Below, piece by piece: positions 7,844 through 16,566 of a DNA stretch of 64,000 bases (its first letter is position 1; the number at the start of each line of letters is the position of its first letter). The DNA lies in contig NZ_JAFCKF010000007.1 in NCBI RefSeq assembly GCF_018130545.1, forward strand, positions 372,001 to 436,000, given 5' to 3'. The position numbers and the translations under genes are program-made. The notes beneath the pieces are model-generated. The model worked only from the letters and a program-made list of their open reading frames with translations, had not been told where the DNA came from and ran no database searches. Origin of the DNA: Bradyrhizobium tropiciagri. GTDB lineage: Bacteria > Pseudomonadota > Alphaproteobacteria > Rhizobiales > Xanthobacteraceae.

Positions 7844-9064
7844 TCATCGCGGATTGTGAACAATCCCACGGTCGTGGAGACGACCATAGGCCGCGCCATC
7901 GATCCCAAGAATCTCGCCGAGAACCGCTTCGGTATGCTCTCCGAGCGCAGGCGCCGCTCCGACAGGCCGCGGATCGAACGCCTCGAACCGTAGTGCGGAG
8001 CGTGGTGACAGCATGCGGCCGACGCCTGACTGCTCTACACTGTCAAACAGGGGATTTTCGACCGAGCAGGCCGGGTCGGAGTGAACCAATTCGTCGACGT
8101 TTTGATAAGGGCCCCAGCAAACACCGGCGTGATCGAAGCTCGCCGCGACTTTGGCGAACGATCGCGCCGCAATCCAGCCTCCGATCGCAGCTCCGAGCTC
8201 ACGACGCGCAAGGAAACGATCCCCCTCCTTCGTAAGGTCAAGTCCAAGCCGCGCTCCGAGCGTTTCGACCGTTTTGGCAAGACCGGTCGCTTCAACCAAT
8301 GAATTCCACTGCTTCAGCGTCAGGCCGATCGCGATAACGCGCCGTCCATCCGCGCAGGCGAAATCGCGCCCGAACGCTCCGAACAGATCATTGCCATAGC
8401 GGCCACGGGCACAGCCGAGCTGCGCTTCCGCGATGAATCCAAGGTGTCCCATCACCGAGAGAGCGACGTCTTCCAGGGCCAACTTGACATGCTGGCCCTG
8501 GCCCGTCCTGCCCCGGTGCCGTTCTGCAGCCAATAGACCGGTCGCAACCAGATGGCCGGTTGCGACGTCCCAAGCGGGGAGAACGTGGTTGACGGGGGTT
8601 TCGTCGCTCGCCGGCCCCGTGACGTAAGGGACGCCGACGCGCGCGTTGACAGTATAGTCCACCGCCGAGCCACCCTTGTGGTCGCCTTGAAGGGTGACCT
8701 GAATGAGGTCCGCGCGCTTGGCTTTCAGCTTGTCGTAGTCGAGCCAGCCGCGTGGCGGAAAGTTGGTGACGAAGAGACCGGCGCCTTCGCCCGGCGCGGC
8801 GATCAGCGACATCGCGATCTCGCGCCCCTCGGGATCGGCGAGGTTGAGCGCAACGGATCGTTTCGACTTGTTGAGCCCGCACCAGAACAGGCTGACGTCG
8901 TCGTGCGACATCGGCCAGCGGCCGAAATCCAGCCCGCCGCCCAGCGGGTCGATACGGATGACGTCCGCGCCCATCTGCGCCAGCGTTAAGCCGCCCAGGG
9001 GGGCCGCCACGAAGGCGGATGCCTCGACGATGCGCAGATCCGAGAGGATGCCCTGTCCCGGCAT
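7844..9064 (-). CDS. Family III (CaiB/BaiF) CoA transferase
   Basis: The 406-residue protein opens ILSDLRIVEASAFVAAPLGG, the usual start of CaiB/BaiF transferases, with LAQMGADVIRIDP and later GRTGQGQHVKLALEDVAL, where the catalytic acidic residue normally lies. Such enzymes move CoA between acids, activating a substrate without ATP. ATG 9064 is one base past the stop of the upstream acyl-CoA dehydrogenase, so the genes are translationally coupled. It is the last gene of the operon that begins near 12082. Confidence 0.9.
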   Translation of the reverse strand: MPGQGILSDLRIVEASAFVAAPLGGLTLAQMGADVIRIDPLGGGLDFGRWPMSHDDVSLFWCGLNKSKRSVALNLADPEGREIAMSLIAAPGEGAGLFVTNFPPRGWLDYDKLKAKRADLIQVTLQGDHKGGSAVDYTVNARVGVPYVTGPASDETPVNHVLPAWDVATGHLVATGLLAAERHRGRTGQGQHVKLALEDVALSVMGHLGFIAEAQLGCARGRYGNDLFGAFGRDFACADGRRVIAIGLTLKQWNSLVEATGLAKTVETLGARLGLDLTKEGDRFLARRELGAAIGGWIAARSFAKVAASFDHAGVCWGPYQNVDELVHSDPACSVENPLFDSVEQSGVGRMLSPRSALRFEAFDPRPVGAAPALGEHTEAVLGEILGIDGAAYGRLHDRGIVHNPR

Positions 9065-9065
9065 G

Positions 9066-10769
9066 TCAGGCGGCTCCGGCGCGCAATCCGAGCGCCTCCT
9101 CCAGCAGGCTTCGGGCGACCACCTTGAGAGCGAGGGTCTCCTCAGCGCCTTCAAAGATCGACAGCACGCGCGCATCGACGAAGTAACGGCTGACCGGTGT
9201 TTCCTCGGCGTAGCCCATGCCGCCATGCAACTGCAAAGCTTCACGCGTAACAATTTCCGCGTACCGGCAGGCCAGAAGTTTGACCAGGCTCGCCTCCATG
9301 CGCCCCTTGCCCTGATCGATCAGCCGAGCCACCGCGTGGGACAGCGTCCGGCAGGCGGCGAACCGCGCTCCCATGCGCGCAAGCTTGGCGCGCGTCAATG
9401 CATAGGACTGCAGGCTCGCACCGAACACCCGGCGATCTGAGGTGTAGCGGATCGCGGCCCGCAGGGCGGCCCGCATCACGCCGCAGGCCCGCGCCGACGT
9501 CTGGATGCGCCCGCCGACCATGCCGGACATGGTGAAATAGAATCCTCGTCCGATCCCCGCCTGACCGCCGATCACGTTGGCGTCTGGCACGAAGAAATCC
9601 TCAAAACCTAGGTCGAAGGAATGCATGCCGCGATAGCCGATGGTCGGGATCGCGCGACCGATGAGCCTGCCTCCTGCGGGCTGACGAACATCGAACGCGT
9701 GTCCGTCGTCGGAAGGTTTCTCGACCAGCATGAGGCTGAGGCCGCGATGACCGAGCGCACGATCCGGATCGGTGCGGGCGACCACCATGAGGAGGTCCGC
9801 CTTGCCGGCGAAGGTGCACCAGGTCTTGGCTCCATTGAGATGCCAGCCGCCATCGACACGCGTGGCACGCAAGTTCAGCGAGGCGACGTCGGAACCGTAG
9901 TCGGGTTCGGTGATCGAGATCGCACAAAGGATATCGCCGCGCGCAATCGGCGGCAGCCAGCGCGCCTTCTGTTCTGGCGTGCCGCCGGCAAGGAGAGCGC
10001 GGCACAGAATTTCGGGACGAGTAATCAAACTGCCCGCGGCGCCGAGCGAAGCTTCCGAAAGCGCCTCCGTGACGACCAGCATTCTCTGGGTATCGTCCGC
10101 CGATTGCTGGGCCGTGCCGCCAAACGCCTCGGGGATTGCCAGTCCGAAGGCGCCGATGTCACGCAATCCGGCAAGGACTTCTTCCGGCACCGTCAGGTCA
10201 TGGCGGTGTATCCTTTCCGCGAGCGGAGCGACAACGTCCGCGGCCAAGCGCCGAACGCTGTCCTGAACGGCGAGGTTGTCGTCCGAGACCAGGGAGCCGC
10301 CAAGCTCGCCGTCCGCCTCTGCAACACCAACTCCGACGGCTTCAAGCGTGGAGGCAGAGGTCGCAAGCCGACGCAGAGCGAGGAACCTGGCATCCGTCCG
10401 CAACGCGCCCGTTTGGTCCTGCTCGTCCAGATCGAGACCGATCGCGTCGAGCCGCTCCAGCGTCGTAACCACTGCATCGACCACGAACACGAGACCCAGC
10501 GCGGTTTCGAAGTCGCTGCGCGCCAGATCGAGGGATGCGAGCATGGATTCCGCGGCGAGCGTGTCCGCAGACGCCCAGGCGAGCTCGAGGGCCGCGACCT
10601 GCCGGACATCGAGGCCCGCTGACAGTCCTCCCTCGGTCGATTGGCACAGGCGCGCGAGAGAACCTGTCACGCGATCGAGCGAGCGACGAAGCGCCGAAAC
10701 GCAATAGCGCGCGTTGTTGATCGCGGTCTTCCTCTGCTCGCCGGTCGCGAGAGCGCTCAGCGCAGTCAT
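9066..10769 (-). CDS. Acyl-CoA dehydrogenase with long N-terminal helical extension
   Basis: At 567 residues it is about 180 longer than a standard acyl-CoA dehydrogenase. Residues from about 175 match the family: VPEEVLAGLRDIGAFGLAIP, CAISITEPDYGSD, NGAKTWCTFA, then the C-terminal helical domain with LQLHGGMGYAEETPVSRYF and IFEGAEETLAL. The extra N-terminal region is leucine- and alanine-rich and helical with no motif I recognise; it may help dimerisation. The enzyme introduces the alpha,beta double bond into an acyl-CoA using FAD. Its ATG overlaps the stop of the FAD oxidoreductase gene by four bases. Confidence 0.88.
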   Translation of the reverse strand: MTALSALATGEQRKTAINNARYCVSALRRSLDRVTGSLARLCQSTEGGLSAGLDVRQVAALELAWASADTLAAESMLASLDLARSDFETALGLVFVVDAVVTTLERLDAIGLDLDEQDQTGALRTDARFLALRRLATSASTLEAVGVGVAEADGELGGSLVSDDNLAVQDSVRRLAADVVAPLAERIHRHDLTVPEEVLAGLRDIGAFGLAIPEAFGGTAQQSADDTQRMLVVTEALSEASLGAAGSLITRPEILCRALLAGGTPEQKARWLPPIARGDILCAISITEPDYGSDVASLNLRATRVDGGWHLNGAKTWCTFAGKADLLMVVARTDPDRALGHRGLSLMLVEKPSDDGHAFDVRQPAGGRLIGRAIPTIGYRGMHSFDLGFEDFFVPDANVIGGQAGIGRGFYFTMSGMVGGRIQTSARACGVMRAALRAAIRYTSDRRVFGASLQSYALTRAKLARMGARFAACRTLSHAVARLIDQGKGRMEASLVKLLACRYAEIVTREALQLHGGMGYAEETPVSRYFVDARVLSIFEGAEETLALKVVARSLLEEALGLRAGAA

Positions 10770-12082
10770 GGGGCCCCCGCCTCCAGTAACGCCGTCGCTT
10801 TATTGACCGCCTCCCGAGCGGTGTAGGCGCAGGCTTGGGTACCGCCGTCGCCATAGTCCTTCACGGCATCGCCGACATGCCACAGATTGGCAAGCGGCGT
10901 ATCCTGCGGCAGGTCGAACCCGGCGCAGGAGCGCTGGGCCGGCCAGTCATTGCGCATGACGCGGATAGACAGCATCTTCGCGTCCGCAAAGCCGTTGAAC
11001 AGGGAACGCAGGTCTGCGAGCGACGCCTCGATCTCAGCCTTCTCGTCGAAGTCGCCGATCGCGGGCTTGGGGACGGCGTAAGCGACGTATTGATACCAGC
11101 CGGGGGGAGCTAGCTCCGGGCAGGTCGCCGTCAGTTCACCCATGTTGCAGAGCCGCTGGGTCGCGCCGAAGGTCACGAGACCGGGGGCGTCGATGAGACG
11201 CTTTCTCGTCGCGAAGTTGATGACGATGTTCGCTGACGAGCGCATGTTGGTGTGCGTCTGATTGATATAATCCTCTCCGAACGCCTCGGCTCCCGGTAGC
11301 GCGGCCGTCGCGGCGGGGCCGATGTTACTGATGATCACCTTTGCGCTCACGCGGACTTTCTTGCCATCGCGCTCGACGTCGAGACCCGTCACCCTGCCGC
11401 CTTCGACCTGGAGCCCGGATACCGATGCGTCGAGCCAGATATCGCCACCGGCGCGTCGAATTCCATCTCCCAGGTCGTTCCAAAGCCCTATCGTGCCTCG
11501 CGGACAGAATCCGAAGCGCTTGAAGGCGCCCTTGACGGCGAAGTATGTCAAGAATGCGCGGGCCGGCAGTTCGTCGGCATTCGCAGCGAAGATCGCAGCA
11601 CAGAGGTTACGGAAGATTGCATGCACTGTGGCGTTGGAAGTGTAGGTTGATAGCCATTCCGCCGTCGACAGTTTTGCTTCCGGCAGATCGCCGTTCCGCG
11701 CGTCGGCAAACTTGGCGCCGATCTTGGCCGCCTGCTTGGTGAAGGCACCGAGCAGCATGCCCCAGCCGCCTTTGGCGGCGTTGATGATCTTACCATCTAC
11801 ATAAAAGACCGTGGCCGGCTTCGGTTCGCGCAGGTCGAGCGGCACGCCGAGGAGCGCAAAGCTCTCCTCGAAGATGCCCCCGAGCTCGATTGCGATGGCC
11901 CCGATATTGACGATGTGGCCGTCGATCTCCTCACTCGAAGCGCGCCCCCCCAGCCTCCCAAGCCGCTCGACAAGCAGCGTCTTGCGGCCCGCGGCCACAA
12001 GACGGGCGGCGGCGGTCATGCCGCCGGCGCCGGCGCCGATCACGACGGCGTCATAGTGATGAAGGTCGTCATTTGCGCTCAT
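10766..12082 (-). CDS. FAD/NAD(P)-binding oxidoreductase, phytoene-desaturase/amine-oxidase-like
   Basis: The 438-residue protein has an N-terminal Rossmann FAD motif DAVVIGAGAGGMTAAARLVA, then LLVERLGRLGGRASS typical of the CrtI/amine-oxidase superfamily, and a C-terminal FAD segment WHVGDAVKDYGDGGTQACAY. The start at 12082 is supported by GAGGAAA upstream; a longer reading frame to 12181 lacks this. It probably desaturates or dehydrogenates a cyclic or hydrophobic pathway intermediate. It is the first gene of a tightly coupled three-gene operon with the acyl-CoA dehydrogenase and CoA transferase. Confidence 0.85.
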   Translation of the reverse strand: MSANDDLHHYDAVVIGAGAGGMTAAARLVAAGRKTLLVERLGRLGGRASSEEIDGHIVNIGAIAIELGGIFEESFALLGVPLDLREPKPATVFYVDGKIINAAKGGWGMLLGAFTKQAAKIGAKFADARNGDLPEAKLSTAEWLSTYTSNATVHAIFRNLCAAIFAANADELPARAFLTYFAVKGAFKRFGFCPRGTIGLWNDLGDGIRRAGGDIWLDASVSGLQVEGGRVTGLDVERDGKKVRVSAKVIISNIGPAATAALPGAEAFGEDYINQTHTNMRSSANIVINFATRKRLIDAPGLVTFGATQRLCNMGELTATCPELAPPGWYQYVAYAVPKPAIGDFDEKAEIEASLADLRSLFNGFADAKMLSIRVMRNDWPAQRSCAGFDLPQDTPLANLWHVGDAVKDYGDGGTQACAYTAREAVNKATALLEAGAP

Positions 12083-12198
12083 GGCAGGTTTCCTCGGTAG
12101 GTTGAATTCATCGTTGGCCGTCGCAGGTGCCGACATGTTCGACCGCCGCACGCCGGCTTCACCAAGCCCGCAAGACCGCAAGTCGCGGAGTTCGAAAA

Positions 12199-12208
12199 CG
12201 ACCGGTCG
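12199..12208. promoter_or_regulatory. Candidate operator CGACCGGTCG upstream of the FAD oxidoreductase
   Basis: A perfect 10-bp palindrome lies 117 bp upstream of the gene starting at 12082 and shares the CGACCG half-site with the palindromes at 6346 and 344. It is short and the region is GC-rich, so chance is possible. Confidence 0.3.
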
Positions 12209-12236
12209 GCCGCGGCGCGAGCGGCATGAGGCGCAG

Positions 12237-13769
12237 TCATCGCGGAGCCTCCGCGGTGAGCAGAGAAACTCCCAGCGCCGCCCGTCGCGCGATCCACGGG
12301 CTTGGGCGGTACCGCGGATCGCCGGTCGAACGCAGTTGTCCGTTCAGAATTTGCAGGATCCGGGGTGCGCCAATCCGGTCGCCCCAATGCAGGGGGCCGA
12401 AGGGATAGCCGAGCCCGATGCGCACCGCCGCCTCAAGATCCTCGACATCGGCGATCGCGCGCTGCGCGATGTTAGCCGCGATATTGACGATCGTGGCGAT
12501 GACGCGCTGGGCGATGAAACCGATGCTGTCGCCGATGATGGTGACCGGAACCTCGTCGCTTGCAAGCAGAGCATGCGCGGCATCACGCACCGCAGGTGCG
12601 GTCGTGACGGTCAGCATCATTGTTCTGCGCCGATCGAGCGGGGTTATCGGATCGACGGCGACGCACCGGGTCGGATCGATCCCGAGCCGCAACGCGGCGA
12701 AAGTGGCGTCTTCTCCAATAGGCTGGATGAAGCAAACGTCCGACCCGGAGGCCTGCAGCCGTCTTTTGGCGCCAGATTTCTGCACGATCTCGGCAAGCGC
12801 ATCGCTTTCGGGTGCATCCGGGTCGATCCAGACCGACGGGCCGCTCGACAAAGACGCGGCGGACTTGCGCGCGGGCCCGACCTTTTGCCCCTTCTCGTAG
12901 CGATACCATCCCTCGCCGGTCTTGCGCCCGTACAGTCCGGCCGCCACCCGTGGAGGCACGAGCGACGACGGTCGAAAGCGCGGCTCTTCCTGAAACTGCT
13001 CGTAGATCGACGTCATCACCTTGGAGGACACGTCAAGGCCCGTGAGATCGAGCAGCTCGAACGGGCCCATGCGAAAGCCCAGTCCATCGCGCAGCACGTC
13101 ATCTACGTCCGATGGGCACGCCACGCACTCTTCGACGATCCGCAGTCCCTCGGTGTAAAGACCACGCCCAGCATGATTGACCAGGAAGCCGGGTTGGTCG
13201 GCAACGACGACCGCTTTGTGACCCGCACCTTCGACCATCGCGCGCAGGAAGACGACCGTCGAGGGCGCGGTTCGTACCGCAGCGATAACTTCCGCCACTT
13301 TCATCAACGGGACGGGATTGAAGAAATGCAGACCCGCAACGCGCTCAGGGCGCCGACAGGCCGATGCGATTTCCGCGACGATCAGCGATGAGGTGTTCGT
13401 CGCAAGAACGCAGCCTTCTGCGACGACGTCCTCAAGCCGTGAAAACAGGTCACGCTTGACTGCGATGTCCTCGATAATTGCCTCAACGACGACATCACAC
13501 CCGGCAAGATCGGCCAAACTCGCGCAGACCGACGTGCGACTGCGAATGCTTTGCAGCGCGTCGGAAGTGAGGCGCCCTTTCGCAACGAGGCTCTCCAGAG
13601 TGGAGAATACCGCAGTGAGTCCCTGCACGGCGGCATCCGGTTTCTCATCGAAGCAGAGTAGCGTATGTCCGGCCTGTACGAAGAGCTGAACGATCCCGCG
13701 CCCCATTGTCCCGGCGCCGACCACACCGATGCGCAGCGCGCCAGCACTGTGTGTTTGCGAGGGCCCCAT
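12237..13769 (-). CDS. 3-Hydroxyacyl-CoA dehydrogenase, two C-terminal domains (PaaH-like)
   Basis: The 510-residue protein begins with an NAD-binding fold RIGVVGAGTMGRGIVQLFVQAG, followed by the family motif VAGLHFFNPVPLMKVAEVI. The first C-terminal helical domain has DQPGFLVNHAGRGLYTEG and a GFRMGPFELLDLTGLD signature, and a second related domain follows (DSIGFIAQRVIATIVNIAAN, GLGYPFGPLHWGD). It oxidises L-3-hydroxyacyl-CoA to 3-oxoacyl-CoA. ATG 13769 lies one base after the upstream enoyl-CoA hydratase stop. It is the last gene of the minus-strand array that starts at about 20531. Confidence 0.94.
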   Translation of the reverse strand: MGPSQTHSAGALRIGVVGAGTMGRGIVQLFVQAGHTLLCFDEKPDAAVQGLTAVFSTLESLVAKGRLTSDALQSIRSRTSVCASLADLAGCDVVVEAIIEDIAVKRDLFSRLEDVVAEGCVLATNTSSLIVAEIASACRRPERVAGLHFFNPVPLMKVAEVIAAVRTAPSTVVFLRAMVEGAGHKAVVVADQPGFLVNHAGRGLYTEGLRIVEECVACPSDVDDVLRDGLGFRMGPFELLDLTGLDVSSKVMTSIYEQFQEEPRFRPSSLVPPRVAAGLYGRKTGEGWYRYEKGQKVGPARKSAASLSSGPSVWIDPDAPESDALAEIVQKSGAKRRLQASGSDVCFIQPIGEDATFAALRLGIDPTRCVAVDPITPLDRRRTMMLTVTTAPAVRDAAHALLASDEVPVTIIGDSIGFIAQRVIATIVNIAANIAQRAIADVEDLEAAVRIGLGYPFGPLHWGDRIGAPRILQILNGQLRSTGDPRYRPSPWIARRAALGVSLLTAEAPR

Positions 13770-13770
13770 A

Positions 13771-14556
13771 TCAATCTCCAGCGAAGTTAGGGCGGCGCTT
13801 TTCCAGGAACGCGCGCATGCCTTCCGTCTTGTCCGCAGTGTCGAACAGCAGGAGGAATTCGCGGTGCTCCAGAGCGAGCGCAGCGTCAAGAGGAAGATCG
13901 GCGCCCACGCGCAACGAACGACGGATCGCCGCCACGGCTTTCGCGGGCATACGACCCATCTTCTTCGCGATTTGGAGGGCCGTCGCCACGACCTGCCCAT
14001 CCTCGGCAAGTGTTGCAACGAGCCCGAGCGCGAACGCGCGTTCGCCCGTGAAGGGTTCGCCGGTCAGAAGCATGAGGCTTGCGACGTGCTTGCCGACGCT
14101 GCGAACAAGGCGCTGGGTCCCGCCCGCTCCAGGCATGATCCCGACATTGATCTCGGGTTGGCCGAGGCGCGCCGTGGCGTCGGCAACGATGACATCGCAC
14201 ATCAACGCGAGTTCGCATCCCGCCCCCAATGCGAATCCACTCACCGCAGCGATCGTCGGCTTACCGCAATGCGCCAGTGGACTCCAATACTGCCCAAGAT
14301 CAATGTCGGCGACCTGCTGGGCCCCTCTGTCGACCAGCAGATTGAGATCGGCACCGGCCGCGAAAATGCCGTCCCCGCCAGTAATGACCACCGTGCGCAC
14401 GGTGGCATCCGCGTCCAGCTCATTGCATGCCTTGGCGATGCCGCGCCGCATAGCCAGGTCGAGTGCGTTGCGGCGTTCCGGGCGATTCAGGCGTATGATT
14501 CCGACGGTGTCTTGTCGATCGACAAGAACGCAAGGCACTTCCGCGGGCTCACTCAT
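13771..14556 (-). CDS. Enoyl-CoA hydratase/isomerase
   Basis: This 261-residue crotonase-fold protein has IIRLNRPERRNALDLAM, the oxyanion-hole strand GGDGIFAAGADLNLL, the second oxyanion element SGFALGAGCELALMCD, and LGQPEINVGIMPGAGGTQRL, containing the catalytic glutamate pair region of true hydratases. It hydrates trans-2-enoyl-CoA. It overlaps the preceding hydratase gene by four bases (ATGA) and is followed after one base by the 3-hydroxyacyl-CoA dehydrogenase, so hydration and oxidation are encoded side by side. Confidence 0.94.
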   Translation of the reverse strand: MSEPAEVPCVLVDRQDTVGIIRLNRPERRNALDLAMRRGIAKACNELDADATVRTVVITGGDGIFAAGADLNLLVDRGAQQVADIDLGQYWSPLAHCGKPTIAAVSGFALGAGCELALMCDVIVADATARLGQPEINVGIMPGAGGTQRLVRSVGKHVASLMLLTGEPFTGERAFALGLVATLAEDGQVVATALQIAKKMGRMPAKAVAAIRRSLRVGADLPLDAALALEHREFLLLFDTADKTEGMRAFLEKRRPNFAGD

Positions 14557-15347
14557 GACCGCTCCTTGGGCGCCAATTCCAGGAAATCGGCGGCTCTCTT
14601 TTCCATAAACGCCGCGTAGCCCTCAGCGAATTCCGAACCCGTTAGACAAACCGCTTGGTCCCGCGCCTCGCGTGCCAGTTCGTCATCAAGCGACCGGGAC
14701 GGATCCGAGAGCCGCTCGCGTGTCCGTCGAAGGGCCTCTATGGGAAGCTGCGAGAGACGCGATGCCTCCATGATCGCAGCTCTCATGATGTCGTCATCCA
14801 CTACCAGCTGATCGGCGAGCCCGATGCTGAAGGCCTCGTCGCCAGTGACCGGTGCGGGCGACGTCACGAGCCGCCAGGCGGTCGCCTTGTTGACCCTCTG
14901 GCGCAGTGTGAAAAGCTGTCCCCAATCTGGCGCGAGCCCGAGGCGCAGGAAGGGGAAGAGGATCTGGGTCTTGTGGCCGACGACGATGTGATCACCGAGC
15001 AGAGCCATGCCGACGGCCGCGCCCGCAACCACGCCCTCCAGAGCGCTCACGATTGAGAGCCCCGATCCCGCCAAAGCACGGCAGACGGCATGAACGTGGT
15101 GCATTCGCGCCTCTGCCTGCGCTTGGTCGAGGTTCGCCATGGTCGGGAGGTCGCCGCCCGCCGAGAAGACACCGTTGACACCGCCCAGGACCAGCGCGCG
15201 GACCGAAGGATCGCCGCGCAGGTCGGTGAGCGCATCAATGAATCCCTGCCGGACGGCGTGATCAATCGCGTTGCGCTTGGCGGGCCGGTTGATGCGCAAG
15301 CGCGCCACTGACGGCGCTGGTCTGTCGAGGAGGACGACCTGTTCCAC
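14553..15347 (-). CDS. Enoyl-CoA hydratase/isomerase family protein
   Basis: The 264-residue crotonase-fold protein starts at GTG (EQVVLLDRPAPSVARLRINR). It has GGVNGVFSAGGDLPTM and a second oxyanion loop SALEGVVAGAAVGMALLGDH, but at the usual catalytic position it reads FPFLRLGLAPDWGQLFTL, without the EINVG glutamate seen in its neighbour. This suggests an isomerase, retro-aldolase or thioester-hydrolase variant rather than a standard hydratase (inference). It is four bases downstream of the thiolase gene. Confidence 0.88.
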   Translation of the reverse strand: MEQVVLLDRPAPSVARLRINRPAKRNAIDHAVRQGFIDALTDLRGDPSVRALVLGGVNGVFSAGGDLPTMANLDQAQAEARMHHVHAVCRALAGSGLSIVSALEGVVAGAAVGMALLGDHIVVGHKTQILFPFLRLGLAPDWGQLFTLRQRVNKATAWRLVTSPAPVTGDEAFSIGLADQLVVDDDIMRAAIMEASRLSQLPIEALRRTRERLSDPSRSLDDELAREARDQAVCLTGSEFAEGYAAFMEKRAADFLELAPKERS

Positions 15348-15351
15348 GATC

Positions 15352-16554
15352 TCAGACTCCCTCGCGGCCGATGATCGAGACCGAGCACACGTTCTGCGAA
15401 GGCTGGCCGCCGAGATTGTGGATCAGTCCGAGGCTCGGATCGCCAAGCTGACGAGCACCAGCACGGCCGTTGAGTTGCAGATAGATCTCGTAAAGCATGC
15501 GAATCCCACTCGCGCCGACCGGATGACCGAAGCACTTCAGTCCGCCGTCGATCTGACAGGGGACGCGACCAGAGGCGTCGAACTCGCCCTCGAGCACGTC
15601 ACGTACGGCGTTCCCCTCATCTGACAGGAACAGGTCCTCCATCGTGACGAGCTCGGTGATGGAGAAGCAGTCGTGCACCTCGGTCATGCTGATCTGCTCG
15701 CGCGGACGGTCGATGCCCGCCTCGGCATAGGCCCGTTTTGCCGCGATCCGGGTTGTGTGAAAGTAGCTGCCGTCCCAGCCGTTGCCCTGCAGCTCCCACC
15801 CGTTGGAGCAGGCAATCTGGAGTGCCTTGAAGGTCACCAAATTTCGCTTGCCCATCCCACGCGCGATGTCGGGTGTCGTGACGATGACGGCCGCAGCCCC
15901 GTCGGACACGCCACAACAATCGAATAGACCGAGCGGCGCGGCGATGGTCGGCGCCCGCAGACATTGCTCCTCGGTGATCGTCTTCTGCAGATGCGCCTTC
16001 GGGTTCTTTGCTCCGTTTTCATGGCTCTTTACCGAGACATGCGCAATCGCGCGCTTCAACGTTTTCGGATCGACACGGTGCTTGTACCGGTAAGCCGCGG
16101 CGACCTGGGCGAAATTCGCGGGAGCAACCGCGTTTGGATACCATTGTGGAATATACGTTCCGACCGTGGCAACAGGGAGACCGCCGTACCCCGTATCCTT
16201 AAGCTTCTCCACGCCGACCGCCAGCGCAATGTCGCAGGCGCCCGCGGCCACCGCGTAGACCGCTGCGCGGATCGCTTCCGAGCCGCCGGCGCAGAAATTC
16301 TCGACGCGAGTCACGCCGATATTCGGCAGGCGTAGCGCAATACTCATCGGCGTTCCGCCGCGACCGGTCCCGACGTCGTCCATGTGCGTAGAGAACCAGG
16401 CGGCACCCAGTTGGTCGGGAGTTATTCCCGCATCCTGCATCGCTTCGCTGTATGCCTCGAGCATCAAGTCCTCGGGGCTCGCATCCCAGCGCTCCCCGAA
16501 GCGACTGCATCCCATGCCGAGGATCGCGACTTTGTCTTTGATGCCGTTTGCCAC
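15352..16554 (-). CDS. Thiolase (acetyl-CoA acetyltransferase / SCP-x type)
   Basis: The 400-residue protein has the acyl-accepting cysteine C88 in RVENFCAGGSEAIRAAV, the NGAKNP loop region of SCP-x-like thiolases, EVHDCFSITELVTMEDL and the C-terminal KCFGHPVGASGIRMLYEI with the catalytic histidine. It lacks the usual CxG near the C-terminus, as is normal in the SCP-x branch that handles sterol- or branched-chain 3-oxoacyl-CoAs. It is followed by enoyl-CoA hydratases and preceded by the thiolase-fold/OB protein, a pairing known for steroid side-chain enzymes. Confidence 0.92.
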   Translation of the reverse strand: MANGIKDKVAILGMGCSRFGERWDASPEDLMLEAYSEAMQDAGITPDQLGAAWFSTHMDDVGTGRGGTPMSIALRLPNIGVTRVENFCAGGSEAIRAAVYAVAAGACDIALAVGVEKLKDTGYGGLPVATVGTYIPQWYPNAVAPANFAQVAAAYRYKHRVDPKTLKRAIAHVSVKSHENGAKNPKAHLQKTITEEQCLRAPTIAAPLGLFDCCGVSDGAAAVIVTTPDIARGMGKRNLVTFKALQIACSNGWELQGNGWDGSYFHTTRIAAKRAYAEAGIDRPREQISMTEVHDCFSITELVTMEDLFLSDEGNAVRDVLEGEFDASGRVPCQIDGGLKCFGHPVGASGIRMLYEIYLQLNGRAGARQLGDPSLGLIHNLGGQPSQNVCSVSIIGREGV

Positions 16555-16566
16555 GTGCCGACTCCT

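Noticed and set aside
7807-7845. GACGGGC/GCCCGTC inverted repeat as a terminator between the hydrolase and CoA transferase genes
   Set aside because: The loop is 25 bases, there is no U tract, and it overlaps the CoA transferase stop codon; in GC-rich DNA this is likely chance.
9621-10622. Long plus-strand open frame opposite the acyl-CoA dehydrogenase
   Set aside because: It is a GC-driven antisense shadow; its protein has no family features and the minus strand is clearly coding.
12081-13391. 436-codon plus-strand open frame opposite the 3-hydroxyacyl-CoA dehydrogenase
   Set aside because: Same reason: arginine-rich, no motifs, antisense to a well-supported gene.
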